24,049 nucleotides of DNA from JAQVOO01 sp964524755 (GTDB lineage Bacteria > Spirochaetota > Spirochaetia > Sphaerochaetales > Sphaerochaetaceae), in NCBI GenBank assembly GCA_964524755.1, contig CAZGDR010000029.1:1-24049 (forward strand). The letters run 5' to 3'. Shown here one piece after another: positions 1 through 7,313 of this stretch. Under the pieces are notes generated by a model, which did not search any database, was not told the DNA's origin, and saw nothing but the letters and a program-made list of their open reading frames with translations. The number at the start of each line of letters is the position of its first letter. Position 1 is the first letter of the stretch. A program made the position numbers and the translations under genes.

Positions 1-360
<360 letters not shown>

Positions 361-651
361 ATAATTCCGACGACTAGCGCCGGAGATTTATTATACTTCA
401 AGTCTTCCCCTGTCACCTCGCGGCATGTACTCTCCAGTACATACCTAAAAACGTTAGCTTTCACTTTCGTTAGTGAATTGACTTGGAAGCCCTTACACTT
501 CCTAAACAACTTTCGTTGTTAGCACTTAGACCAACGACCATTGCTGGTAATCGTCTTAGTGCATATCCTTCCTTCTCTTCTCTTATATCTCTGTCAAAAA
601 TCAAATTTCTCAAGTTCGCATTCCAAAGCAAACACTTTGGAGCGCTCAGCC
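361..651 (-). other. 16S rRNA leader with a run of hairpins
   Basis: This is the region between the predicted rRNA promoter and the 16S 5' end; no gene is seen in it. It is packed with inverted repeats. One at 423-444 has a 10-bp stem including one G-U pair and a GGAG loop. Others are TTCACT/AGTGAA at 460-477, GGAAG/CTTCC at 485-502, an AACAAC/GTTGTT stem with a GAAA tetraloop at about 502-521, a long stem at 522-562 (GCACU-AGAC arms, inner ACCA/TGGT with a GCAA tetraloop), and TCCAAAG/CTTTGGA at about 623-642. These probably serve antitermination or pre-16S processing. A short open frame at 483-668 on the plus strand is chance. Confidence 0.6.
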
Positions 652-681
652 GTTATAACAGTTTTTAAATCATAGTGTCAA
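652..681 (-). promoter_or_regulatory. Probable rRNA operon promoter
   Basis: On the minus strand there is a perfect -35 TTGACA (676-681) followed, after 18 bp, by TATAAC (652-657), or after 17 bp by TTATAA. Directly upstream, an A/T-rich stretch (about 690-710) could act as an UP element. Transcription would start near 645 and give a leader of about 285 nt before 16S. This is the best sigma-70-type match in the intergenic region. Confidence 0.7.
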
Positions 682-845
682 TACTCATTTACCACTATTT
701 ATAATTTTCATTCCGTCCCCTTTAGAAGTTCCCTTCTTCAGGTTTTTGCCTGAGCAACGAAGTGGATATTACCCGTTTTATGAAACATCGTCTAGGGGGT
801 TTAGCAAAAAACTTACGAATTAGTGGTAAATAACCAAAAAAACGG
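682..845. other. Intergenic region between pgsA end and rRNA promoter
   Basis: No gene is visible. A 5-bp inverted repeat (TCAGG/CCTGA, 738-753) and short T-runs downstream of pgsA on the minus strand (for example around 807-812 and 836-842) are present. I see no convincing intrinsic terminator for pgsA, so read-through into the rRNA leader cannot be excluded. Confidence 0.5.
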
Positions 846-1442
846 TCACCGCGTTAGGTGTGACAAGCCTCCATCCTTTAAAATAGCCGAAATATAGGTT
901 AAAAATGAGGCTACAGAGGCAATCACGGCTAAAACAAAAAGAACTAATAGAATAGGATCGGCCCACATTTTCCACAACGTATCAGCAAATAATCGATCTG
1001 AAGCTACATACAGAATTCCTGCTAAACCGGTTGCGGCGTATAACACAGCTTTGGACTTCCCCCAAATATTAGCTGCCACCGCCGTTCCCTTACCCATCAT
1101 GAGCATCCGTAAAAATACAATTGAGAACTCTCGCCACATGATAATCACAAAAGCCCAAGCTGGCATAAGTCCCACTCCCACAAAACAGACAAAATAGGTT
1201 AGACGACTCAACGTATCGGCAAAAGGATCCATAACCTTGCCGAGGTCTGTTACCATATGATATTTACGGGCAATGAGACCGTCAAATAAGTCTGATAACT
1301 CTGATAATATATAGATACCTACCAGCAATATCACAGACCATAAAGCAAGGCCATTACCAAACCAGATCGGTAAATGAAATGCCACAAAAAACAACGGAGC
1401 CATAATTAAACGTAAAACAGTAAGCTTATTCGGTATATTCAT
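846..1442 (-). CDS. pgsA: CDP-alcohol phosphatidyltransferase (probable phosphatidylglycerophosphate synthase)
   Basis: This 198-residue polytopic membrane protein of the CDP-alcohol phosphatidyltransferase family probably transfers the phosphatidyl group from CDP-diacylglycerol to glycerol-3-phosphate in acidic phospholipid synthesis. The family signature D-G-x2-A-R-x8-G-x3-D-x3-D is visible around residues 53-75 (DGLIARKY, then GKVMDPFAD). Four or five hydrophobic segments surround it. The N-terminus MNIPNKLTVLRL is typical of PgsA. The ATG at 1442 is chosen because it begins this conserved N-terminus and has GGAGAACAGG just upstream. The frame is open for 41 further codons, but that part only shadows the upstream gene. 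It starts one base past the stop of the M32 peptidase, so the two are probably translated from one message. Another CDP-alcohol transferase activity is possible but less likely. Confidence 0.85.
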   Translation of the reverse strand: MNIPNKLTVLRLIMAPLFFVAFHLPIWFGNGLALWSVILLVGIYILSELSDLFDGLIARKYHMVTDLGKVMDPFADTLSRLTYFVCFVGVGLMPAWAFVIIMWREFSIVFLRMLMMGKGTAVAANIWGKSKAVLYAATGLAGILYVASDRLFADTLWKMWADPILLVLFVLAVIASVASFLTYISAILKDGGLSHLTR

Positions 1443-1443
1443 A

Positions 1444-2952
1444 TTACCTGTTCTCCAAATATTTATTTCTAAGATACTCACTAAAGTAACTTGCATCCAG
1501 AGGAGCACCGGTAACTCTCTGTAAAAGATCTTTTGGTGCATACATTGCCCCATATTGCAAAACATGAGTCTCTAACCAGTTTCGTATCGGTGAAAAATCT
1601 CCTGTCACCAGAACCCCATCTATATTGATCTCTTTCTGCAGCGTATGCATAATTTGAGCTGCATATAAATTACCTAAAGCATATGTAGGAAAATATCCCA
1701 ACTCACCCATTGCCCAATGAACATCTTGCAGTACGCCTAGGCGATCGTTCTCTACACGGATTCCAAGTAATGACTCCATTTTAGCATTCCAAGCACTCGG
1801 AAGGTCGTGGACAGCGAGACGGCCGGCTAACAACTCACGCTCCAGCTCAAATCGCAAAATGATGTGCATCCCATAGGTGACCTCATCGGCATCGACGCGA
1901 ATATTGGTTGGCTCAACCTTATTTACAGCCGCAACAAAATCCTCTAGGCCAACATGAGCTAGCTGGTGGGGAAACAACTCTTTAAACCGGGGAAAAAAAT
2001 GGTTCCAGAAGCCCATGCTACGCCCAATCATATTTTCCCATAATCGGCTTTGGCTCTCATGAAATGCTAACGATGCTCCACTAGCCAAACAAGTATAGCG
2101 TGTATTTTTATTTGAAGCACCCATTTCATACAGCGCATGCCCACCTTCATGGATGGTTGAGAAAAGAGGACTGATGACACTCGCCTCAGTATAACGAGTC
2201 GTAATTCTAATATCATCACTACCCAAGCTAATTGTATACGGGTGGGTAGCAAGCCCTGTAGCACCTCGATTCCAATCAAAGCCCATCGCATCGAGTACTT
2301 CTCGGGCAAAGAGTTCCTGTTTATCTTGCGCATACGAACTATAGAGGAACGTATCCTCCACATGATCTTTTTCATGTAACTGCTGTAGAATTTCCAATAA
2401 ATCCCCACGCATCGTCCCAAAAACCTGTTCAACTTCTGCTGTGGTTACACCTGGCTCAAAAACATCTAACAGAGCATCGTAAGGGTCTTCACGATACCCA
2501 AAAGCCTCTGCTTTTTGTTGCACTAAACCTATAATACGGGTAAGAACCGGCTCAAAGAGAGAGAAATCATTCTCCTTTCTTGACCGCACCCACACTTGGT
2601 GGGCTCTCCCCGTAGTTTCTGAAAATTCCTGAACAAAGGATGCATCAAGTTTTCTCTCTCGCTGCCACAGGCGAAAATAATTCCGAACAATTCCCCGACT
2701 CCGATCATCACCAGAAGCACCTTCTTCATTTTCCTCGGAGGCTCCTAGGTCAACTAACAGCTCGCCCATCTCATCGGAGGCCACAAGATCATGCATTTTA
2801 CGATCCAGCAATCCCATTTGTAAAGCTCGCTCTTCTACACCTGCACGCGGTACACTCTCCTGATCCCAAGCTAATACACCCGCAATGTGAGAAAGTAGCA
2901 CCAACTCTTTATCAATAGCTTCGAGTCTTCGTAGCGCGATATCTTGTTTCAT
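1444..2952 (-). CDS. M32-family metallocarboxypeptidase
   Basis: This 502-residue cytoplasmic zinc carboxypeptidase belongs to family M32 (thermostable carboxypeptidase 1 / Taq type) and trims residues from peptide C-termini. The zinc motif HEGGH is at about 268-272, with the third ligand in HESQSRLWEN (Glu about 299). Further family blocks are DPYDALLD-FEPG near 156-168, a DDIRITTRY block near 246-254, and the late IRVDADEVTYGMH segment. The length matches the family (about 500). A TTG two codons upstream (2958) also opens the frame, but the ATG at 2952 is better placed behind GCGGGG. It lies 12 nt after the thrS stop, so it should share the thrS transcript and hence the T-box control. No signal peptide is seen. 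Confidence 0.93.
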   Translation of the reverse strand: MKQDIALRRLEAIDKELVLLSHIAGVLAWDQESVPRAGVEERALQMGLLDRKMHDLVASDEMGELLVDLGASEENEEGASGDDRSRGIVRNYFRLWQRERKLDASFVQEFSETTGRAHQVWVRSRKENDFSLFEPVLTRIIGLVQQKAEAFGYREDPYDALLDVFEPGVTTAEVEQVFGTMRGDLLEILQQLHEKDHVEDTFLYSSYAQDKQELFAREVLDAMGFDWNRGATGLATHPYTISLGSDDIRITTRYTEASVISPLFSTIHEGGHALYEMGASNKNTRYTCLASGASLAFHESQSRLWENMIGRSMGFWNHFFPRFKELFPHQLAHVGLEDFVAAVNKVEPTNIRVDADEVTYGMHIILRFELERELLAGRLAVHDLPSAWNAKMESLLGIRVENDRLGVLQDVHWAMGELGYFPTYALGNLYAAQIMHTLQKEINIDGVLVTGDFSPIRNWLETHVLQYGAMYAPKDLLQRVTGAPLDASYFSEYLRNKYLENR

Positions 2953-2964
2953 CCTCAACCCCGC

Positions 2965-4713
2965 TTACACTAAGTCTTTTGAAGAAATTCGCTCTTGTAG
3001 TAACTGTAGGTAGGAATGTAGCTCAATCCCATGTTCCTGTTTTCCATCACGGTAACGTACTGAGACAGCACTAGCTTCCTCTTCTCGCTCACCTAATACT
3101 AACATATGAGGAACCTTTAGTTTTTGAGCATTGCGAATCTTAGCATTCATGCGATCATCGCTATCATCTATATAGGCTCTGATTCCCGCTGCTTTCAAAG
3201 TATCGAGAACTTTTTTAGCGTAATTATTAAAGATCTCTGATACGGGGATAACACAAACCTGTTCTGGCGCCAACCACAGCGGGAAAGCCCCTGCATAATG
3301 CTCAACTAACACCCCAAAGAAACGCTCAATGGAACCTAGTAGCGCACGGTGAATCATATACGGACGTTTTTCAACTCCATCCGAATCAACAAAGGTCATA
3401 TTAAAACGTTCTGGTTCATTAAAATCAAACTGAATAGTCGACAATTGCCACTCACGGCCAATCGCATCTTTAATCTTTAAATCAATCTTTGGTCCATAGA
3501 AGGCACCGCCTCCCTCATCCACACCATACTCTAAACCCTCAGCCTCTATCGCTTTTCTGAGTGACTCAGTAGCAGCGTCCCATCGTTCTACCTCACCTAC
3601 ACTTTTCTCAGGTCGCGTAGAAACATAAGCTGCAATTTCTTCAAATCCAAAAGATCTAAGCATAAACAAAGAAAATCTTAATACTTCACGAATCTCTTCT
3701 TCCATTTGACCTGGAGTACAAAAGATATGGGCATCATCCTGTGTGAATCCACGAACCCGCAACAACCCATGCAAGGCTCCTGCCTTCTCGTAGCGGTATA
3801 CCGTCCCTAATTCAGCCCACCTAAACGGCAAATCCCGATACGAGTGCTTTGAATTACGATAAATCATAATATGGAAAGGACAATTCATCGGCTTGGCGTA
3901 ATAATCGGCTTTATCCATCTCCATGGGTGAATACATACTCTCCTTATAGAAATCGAGATGCCCTGAAGTTTCCCATAGCCAAGCCTTGCCAACATGTGGT
4001 GTATACACCATCTCATAGCCATTAGCGTAGTGTTGAGCTTTCCAAAAATCTTCGACTGCCATTCGAATCCGAGCACCTCGAGGATGCCAATAGACTAACC
4101 CTGCACCAGCTTCTTCGTGAAAACTGAATAGATCAAGTTCTTTACCAATTTTTCGATGATCTCGCTTTTCAATTTCCTCAAGTTTTTGTAAATAAAGACG
4201 TAATTCTTTAGGATTTGTCCAAGCCGTAGCATATATTCGGGTAAGCATAGGATTGGTCTCTTTTCCTCTCCAATATGCTCCAGCAGTATTTAATAACTTA
4301 AATGCATTAGGATGTAACTCTTTGGTTGAATTTACATGGGGACCACGACAAAGATCAGTAAATCCTCCTTGATTGTAGAGTGAAACATCCTCACCTTCTG
4401 GAATTGCATCGATTAATTCTTGCTTATAGACTTGATCAGCAAACAGCTGTTTAGCCTCCTCGCGCGAAACTACGCTACGCTTGAACTCCTTATCTTCTTG
4501 AATAATTTGTTTCATTCGCGTACTAATTTCGTCTAAATCGTCTATAGTTAATGTTCTGGGGAGATCAAAATCATAATAAAATCCATTTTCGATTGCAGGT
4601 CCTATCGCAATTTGTGCCGTAGGAAACATCTGTAATACAGCTTCCGCCATGACGTGAGACATTGAGTGACGTACTCTCTCTAGGCGATCATCTTTCTGCT
4701 CTTTCTCTGCCAT
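2965..4713 (-). CDS. thrS: Threonyl-tRNA synthetase (lacks TGS domain)
   Basis: This class II aminoacyl-tRNA synthetase of 582 residues charges tRNA-Thr. It opens directly with the editing (N2) domain: HSMSHVMAEAV gives the HxxxH motif, and DLCRGPH carries the editing cysteine and histidine. The catalytic core has motif 2 (FRWAELGTVYRYE), zinc ligands in MNCPFH, QDDAH and MIHRALLGS, and motif 3 (GSIERFFG). An anticodon-binding domain ends the protein. The N-terminal TGS domain of the usual 640-residue enzyme is absent, as in spirochaetal and some Chloroflexi enzymes, and nothing in the leader encodes it in another frame. The start has AAAGGAG 9 nt upstream. A T-box leader precedes the gene, and the M32 peptidase follows after a short gap. 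Confidence 0.97.
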   Translation of the reverse strand: MAEKEQKDDRLERVRHSMSHVMAEAVLQMFPTAQIAIGPAIENGFYYDFDLPRTLTIDDLDEISTRMKQIIQEDKEFKRSVVSREEAKQLFADQVYKQELIDAIPEGEDVSLYNQGGFTDLCRGPHVNSTKELHPNAFKLLNTAGAYWRGKETNPMLTRIYATAWTNPKELRLYLQKLEEIEKRDHRKIGKELDLFSFHEEAGAGLVYWHPRGARIRMAVEDFWKAQHYANGYEMVYTPHVGKAWLWETSGHLDFYKESMYSPMEMDKADYYAKPMNCPFHIMIYRNSKHSYRDLPFRWAELGTVYRYEKAGALHGLLRVRGFTQDDAHIFCTPGQMEEEIREVLRFSLFMLRSFGFEEIAAYVSTRPEKSVGEVERWDAATESLRKAIEAEGLEYGVDEGGGAFYGPKIDLKIKDAIGREWQLSTIQFDFNEPERFNMTFVDSDGVEKRPYMIHRALLGSIERFFGVLVEHYAGAFPLWLAPEQVCVIPVSEIFNNYAKKVLDTLKAAGIRAYIDDSDDRMNAKIRNAQKLKVPHMLVLGEREEEASAVSVRYRDGKQEHGIELHSYLQLLQERISSKDLV

Positions 4714-4744
4714 TATAGTTAACTCCTTTGTGCTCGTAACACAT

Positions 4745-4822
4745 AATAAAAATCCTCCACACTCTCTTCCTCCCCTTCCCGCAGTTTACTTACGGGAATT
4801 GGTAAGGACGAGAACATGGAGG
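4745..4822 (-). terminator. T-box-controlled intrinsic terminator in the thrS leader
   Basis: In the minus-strand RNA, the left arm 4794-4822 (from CCTCC to TTCCCG) pairs with the right arm 4754-4781 (CGGGAA to GGAGG). This gives about 25 pairs with a few mismatches and wobbles and an 11-nt loop. A T-rich tail ATTTTTATTATG (4742-4753) follows. The hairpin overlaps the antiterminator strand, as expected for transcriptional attenuation ahead of thrS. Confidence 0.85.
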
Positions 4823-5053
4823 TCATGTTTCCGCGGTTCCACCTTACTTCCTGCAACAGTTAAAACTACTGTCGCAAGCTCTCATTTACTCCCTATACGC
4901 TGGGAAAACGGCAAGCTTACTCTTAATTCGGCTTGCAGCTCAGGAGGGGTTTTCGCTAGAATCTGCCAGATGCCTCACACCCGACCATATACTATGGAAG
5001 GACATCCTCTCACAGACAAATACAACCAGTTACTCGTCTCCGTCATTGCCACT
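4745..5053 (-). promoter_or_regulatory. T-box riboswitch upstream of thrS
   Basis: The minus-strand leader contains the T-box sequence AAGGTGGAACCGCGG (4831-4845), which pairs with the CCA end of uncharged tRNA. Flanking arms GTAAGG (4842-4847) and CCTTAC (4802-4807) can close the antiterminator around the TGGAACC bulge. The same CCTTAC strand is the left arm of a long terminator (4754-4822), so the two folds exclude each other. In stem I, the 5' side reads GGAGACGAGTAACTGG with an AGTA S-turn. The 3' side reads CTAGCGAAAACCCCTCC, so the likely specifier is ACC (Thr) at 4948-4950. The T-box and terminator are seen directly; the specifier assignment is my fold and less certain. Confidence 0.92.
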
Positions 5054-5059
5054 GAAACA

Positions 5060-5088
5060 ATAGTGCGTATGAAACGTAATAATGTCAA
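5060..5088 (-). promoter_or_regulatory. Probable thrS promoter
   Basis: There is a perfect -35 TTGACA at 5083-5088, a 17-bp spacer, and a weak -10 CACTAT at 5060-5065. It sits 11 bp past the stop codon of the upstream sulfoxide reductase gene and would start a leader of about 340 nt that contains the whole T-box. Confidence 0.55.
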
Positions 5089-5098
5089 GATATTTAGC

Positions 5099-5590
5099 TT
5101 AGCTTTCATGAGGATAGAGAGAGCTCACTATCTTGCCAACTTTTTCCAAAAATTCAACATCCTGAGGAGTAAATCGATTTAATATAGGGCTATCTACATC
5201 GAGGAGAGCAACCACCTTTGTACCTACAAAGAGTGGCACAACAACTTCACTTTGACTTAGCACATCACAGGCTATATGTCCTTTAAAATCATGCACATTT
5301 GGAACAACGATAGTGCGTTCTTCTTTCCATGCCGTACCACAAACACCTTTCCCATAGTCAATTGGAGAGCAAGCTGGACCTCCTTGAAATGGACCAAGTA
5401 CCAGCTGGTCTTCTGTATCAACTATATAAAACCCGATCCAATTAAGCCCCTCAAGGTGTAAAGCGAGTAACGCACTCGTATTGGCAAGTCCACTATACCA
5501 TCTGGTTAAGGTGGTAGCCCTAGGCGCAATTAAGGCCTCAAGCTGACTCAAGATTTCACTATATTCCGGTTTGGAGCTTTCTTTAGGCAT
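5099..5590 (-). CDS. msrC: Free methionine-(R)-sulfoxide reductase (GAF domain)
   Basis: This 163-residue single-GAF-domain protein of the fRMsr (YebR/MsrC) family reduces free methionine-R-sulfoxide with electrons from thioredoxin. The diagnostic stretches are NWIGFY, LVLGPFQGGPAC, GKGVCGTAW and HIACDVLSQSEVVVPLF. They contain the three family cysteines (in PAC, GVC and IAC). The length matches E. coli MsrC (165). The start codon overlaps the end of the upstream hydrogenase-family gene by 8 nt, so it is the last gene of that operon. AGGAG lies 12 nt upstream. Placing an oxidant-repair enzyme at the end of an oxygen-sensitive Fe-S cluster operon makes functional sense, but that link is inference. 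Confidence 0.93.
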   Translation of the reverse strand: MPKESSKPEYSEILSQLEALIAPRATTLTRWYSGLANTSALLALHLEGLNWIGFYIVDTEDQLVLGPFQGGPACSPIDYGKGVCGTAWKEERTIVVPNVHDFKGHIACDVLSQSEVVVPLFVGTKVVALLDVDSPILNRFTPQDVEFLEKVGKIVSSLYPHES

Positions 5591-7046
5591 GTTTTTTCAA
5601 ATCTCCTTTCAACGCTCCTACCCTAACAACATTTGTCCCTTGGCGCAATCGCTTGGCAATCTTAGGGTTCACCAGAATACCGGGACCAGAAAGACAACCA
5701 CCCTCACAACACATAACCTCTACGAGATCGGCCTCAGGGGGACGCCTCTCCCATGTTCGCATCAGACGGACAGTCTTCTTATCGATCCCATCTATTGGCA
5801 AAATTTTTACAGATTGCTCAGATCTGTGCAAGACTGCCTGGGCAACTCCCCCAGTAGAGGCAAACCCTCTACAATCTTCAAACACATCAGTATGGGTAAG
5901 AAGCGTGTCGGGCTGCTGATTAACATCCACTTCGCGAGCAATAAACAATGCCGCCAGTTCAGCAAATGTAATGACAGTATAAATACTCGGTATGTCTAAA
6001 GCTTCAACTTTCTTGGCAATACAAGGTCCAATAAAAACTAATTTTGCCAAAGGGTTACGCTTGATAGCATTTTGTGCCGTGTAAGCCATGGGAGAAAGGG
6101 CAGAAGAACGCCGTTCGGTTAAACTTAGCACATGCTTATCCACTAACTCCATATAAGCAGGACAACAACTCGTTGTCATAAACCCTTCCTTTTCTGTAAT
6201 TCGCTGTTGTACCTCCTGAGCTTCATGGAGAGCCGTAACATGAGCTCCTTCGGCAACTTCGATGACATCAGAAAACCCCAGTGCTTTTAATCCCGCAATG
6301 ATCTGACTCAAACTACCAGGAAATTGCCCCTCAATAGCAGGAGCTATAAGAGCTATCACCTCCTCTTTCTCCTGTAATAATTGGGCAACATGAACTAGTG
6401 AGCTCCGTTCAGCAATTGCCCCAAAAGGGCAAGATTGCGCACAATGCCCACAATTGATACACAAATCACGATCGATTTCGACATAGCCTTGGTCGTTTTT
6501 CGAGACGGCACCAACCGGACAAGCTGCCTCACATGGCACCTGAATATGAATTACAGAATTAAAGGGACACACATCCAAACATTTACCACATGTAATACAA
6601 CGCTCTTCAATAATTTGAGCACGCCCATTAATGAAAGCAATCGCATCTTTGGGACAATTGACCGCACAAGGACGGGCAAAACATCCCCGGCAAGATTCAG
6701 TAATCCGATACTGTTCATCAGGGCATCCACTACAACCAGGGATGATGGTGGTTAAGGTAGGGAGAGCGACAGGAGGAGCTGCTAAGGCCTTTTCTACATA
6801 CTCTTTCAACAACCTACATTCATCATCATCGTGGTCGATGTCAACCCCTAGCAGAGCCATTATCCTATAACGAACCATTGCCCGCTCTTTATAAATACAG
6901 CACCGATTAGCCTCTCGTTCCCGTGGTATTACTCTGATGGGTATCGCATCAACAACTTGCTTAAGATTACCAGCAAATAAAGCTCGTAAAACTTCAGCAT
7001 CTATCCGCCGTTTCATTAATGTATACTGGTTATTAAGTTCAAGCAT
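5583..7046 (-). CDS. [FeFe]-hydrogenase family protein, group B-like, with ferredoxin domains
   Basis: This is a 487-residue cytoplasmic protein. Residues 1-100 form a cysteine-poor helical region typical of monomeric clostridial hydrogenases of this type. Residues 104-210 carry ferredoxin motifs (CRGCFARPCAVNCP, CITCGKCLDVCP, PCEAACP, CINCGHCAQSCP), enough for about three [4Fe-4S] clusters. The H-cluster domain follows. L1 is TTSCCPAY with Cys294 (proton-relay position) and Cys295 (ligand), L2 is FIGPCIAKK with Cys342, and L3 is EVMCCEGGC with Cys447 and Cys451. All four ligands and the relay cysteine are present, so H2 turnover is possible. L2 has Gly-Pro-Cys where prototypical enzymes have Met-Pro-Cys. 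The gene overlaps both neighbours by 8 nt. The physiological direction and partner are unknown. Maturases HydEFG are not in the window. Confidence 0.9.
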   Translation of the reverse strand: MLELNNQYTLMKRRIDAEVLRALFAGNLKQVVDAIPIRVIPREREANRCCIYKERAMVRYRIMALLGVDIDHDDDECRLLKEYVEKALAAPPVALPTLTTIIPGCSGCPDEQYRITESCRGCFARPCAVNCPKDAIAFINGRAQIIEERCITCGKCLDVCPFNSVIHIQVPCEAACPVGAVSKNDQGYVEIDRDLCINCGHCAQSCPFGAIAERSSLVHVAQLLQEKEEVIALIAPAIEGQFPGSLSQIIAGLKALGFSDVIEVAEGAHVTALHEAQEVQQRITEKEGFMTTSCCPAYMELVDKHVLSLTERRSSALSPMAYTAQNAIKRNPLAKLVFIGPCIAKKVEALDIPSIYTVITFAELAALFIAREVDVNQQPDTLLTHTDVFEDCRGFASTGGVAQAVLHRSEQSVKILPIDGIDKKTVRLMRTWERRPPEADLVEVMCCEGGCLSGPGILVNPKIAKRLRQGTNVVRVGALKGDLKKHA

Positions 7047-7302
7047 ATTGAGCCTCTCTGAGGAGTTCTACTAATCGCTTTTGTGTTACTTCTGAATGTA
7101 CTACCCCATTAATTTCAACGAAGGGAGCTCGCCATTGCTGATCGTCCGACTTACAGCATTTAAGACAAGAGGTCCCCTCAATTGTACACACCCCAAGTAA
7201 ATCACGGTCCAGAAAGTCTTCGTAGAGTAGTAAATCAGCACCACCTTGGACAAAACAAGCTGTACCCACACAGATTTTAACCATAATTTTATTGAGTTCC
7301 AT
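7039..7302 (-). CDS. NuoE-like thioredoxin-fold [2Fe-2S] ferredoxin
   Basis: This 87-residue protein resembles the C-terminal [2Fe-2S] part of NuoE/HydC subunits. The cluster pattern is C11-x4-C16 (CVGTAC) and C46-x3-C50 (CLKCC), with extra cysteines at 39 and 49. The ending APFVEINGVVH fits the conserved strand after the cluster. The start at 7302 has AAGGAG 7 nt upstream; that ribosome-binding site overlaps the stop codon of the phosphatase gene. The 3' end overlaps the following hydrogenase gene by 8 nt, pointing to equimolar synthesis and probably to electron transfer between the two. It is clearly diverged from the other ferredoxin at 10347-10610. Confidence 0.87.
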   Translation of the reverse strand: MELNKIMVKICVGTACFVQGGADLLLYEDFLDRDLLGVCTIEGTSCLKCCKSDDQQWRAPFVEINGVVHSEVTQKRLVELLREAQYA

Positions 7303-7313
7303 TGCAGATCTCC

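Noticed and set aside
390..416. Second rRNA promoter with perfect TATAAT and GTGACA
   Set aside because: The spacer is only 15 bp and the start would fall about 23 nt before 16S, inside the structured leader. The upstream TTGACA promoter is better, though a weak P2 is not excluded.
522..562. Possible tRNA in the 16S leader
   Set aside because: The 41-nt stem-loop has no cloverleaf, TTCRA loop or acceptor stem; it is a simple hairpin.
483..668. Open frame of 61 codons on the plus strand
   Set aside because: It lies in the rRNA leader and over its promoter, opposite strand, with no ribosome-binding site or recognisable protein features.
738..753. pgsA terminator at the TCAGG/CCTGA repeat
   Set aside because: Only five base pairs and no T-run follows on the minus strand.
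2067..2432. Open frame of 121 codons inside the M32 peptidase gene
   Set aside because: Same strand, different frame. The peptidase frame carries all expected motifs, so this is a shadow.
4730..5182. Open frame of 150 codons on the plus strand
   Set aside because: It runs antisense through the T-box leader and into the sulfoxide reductase gene. The translated sequence has no family features.
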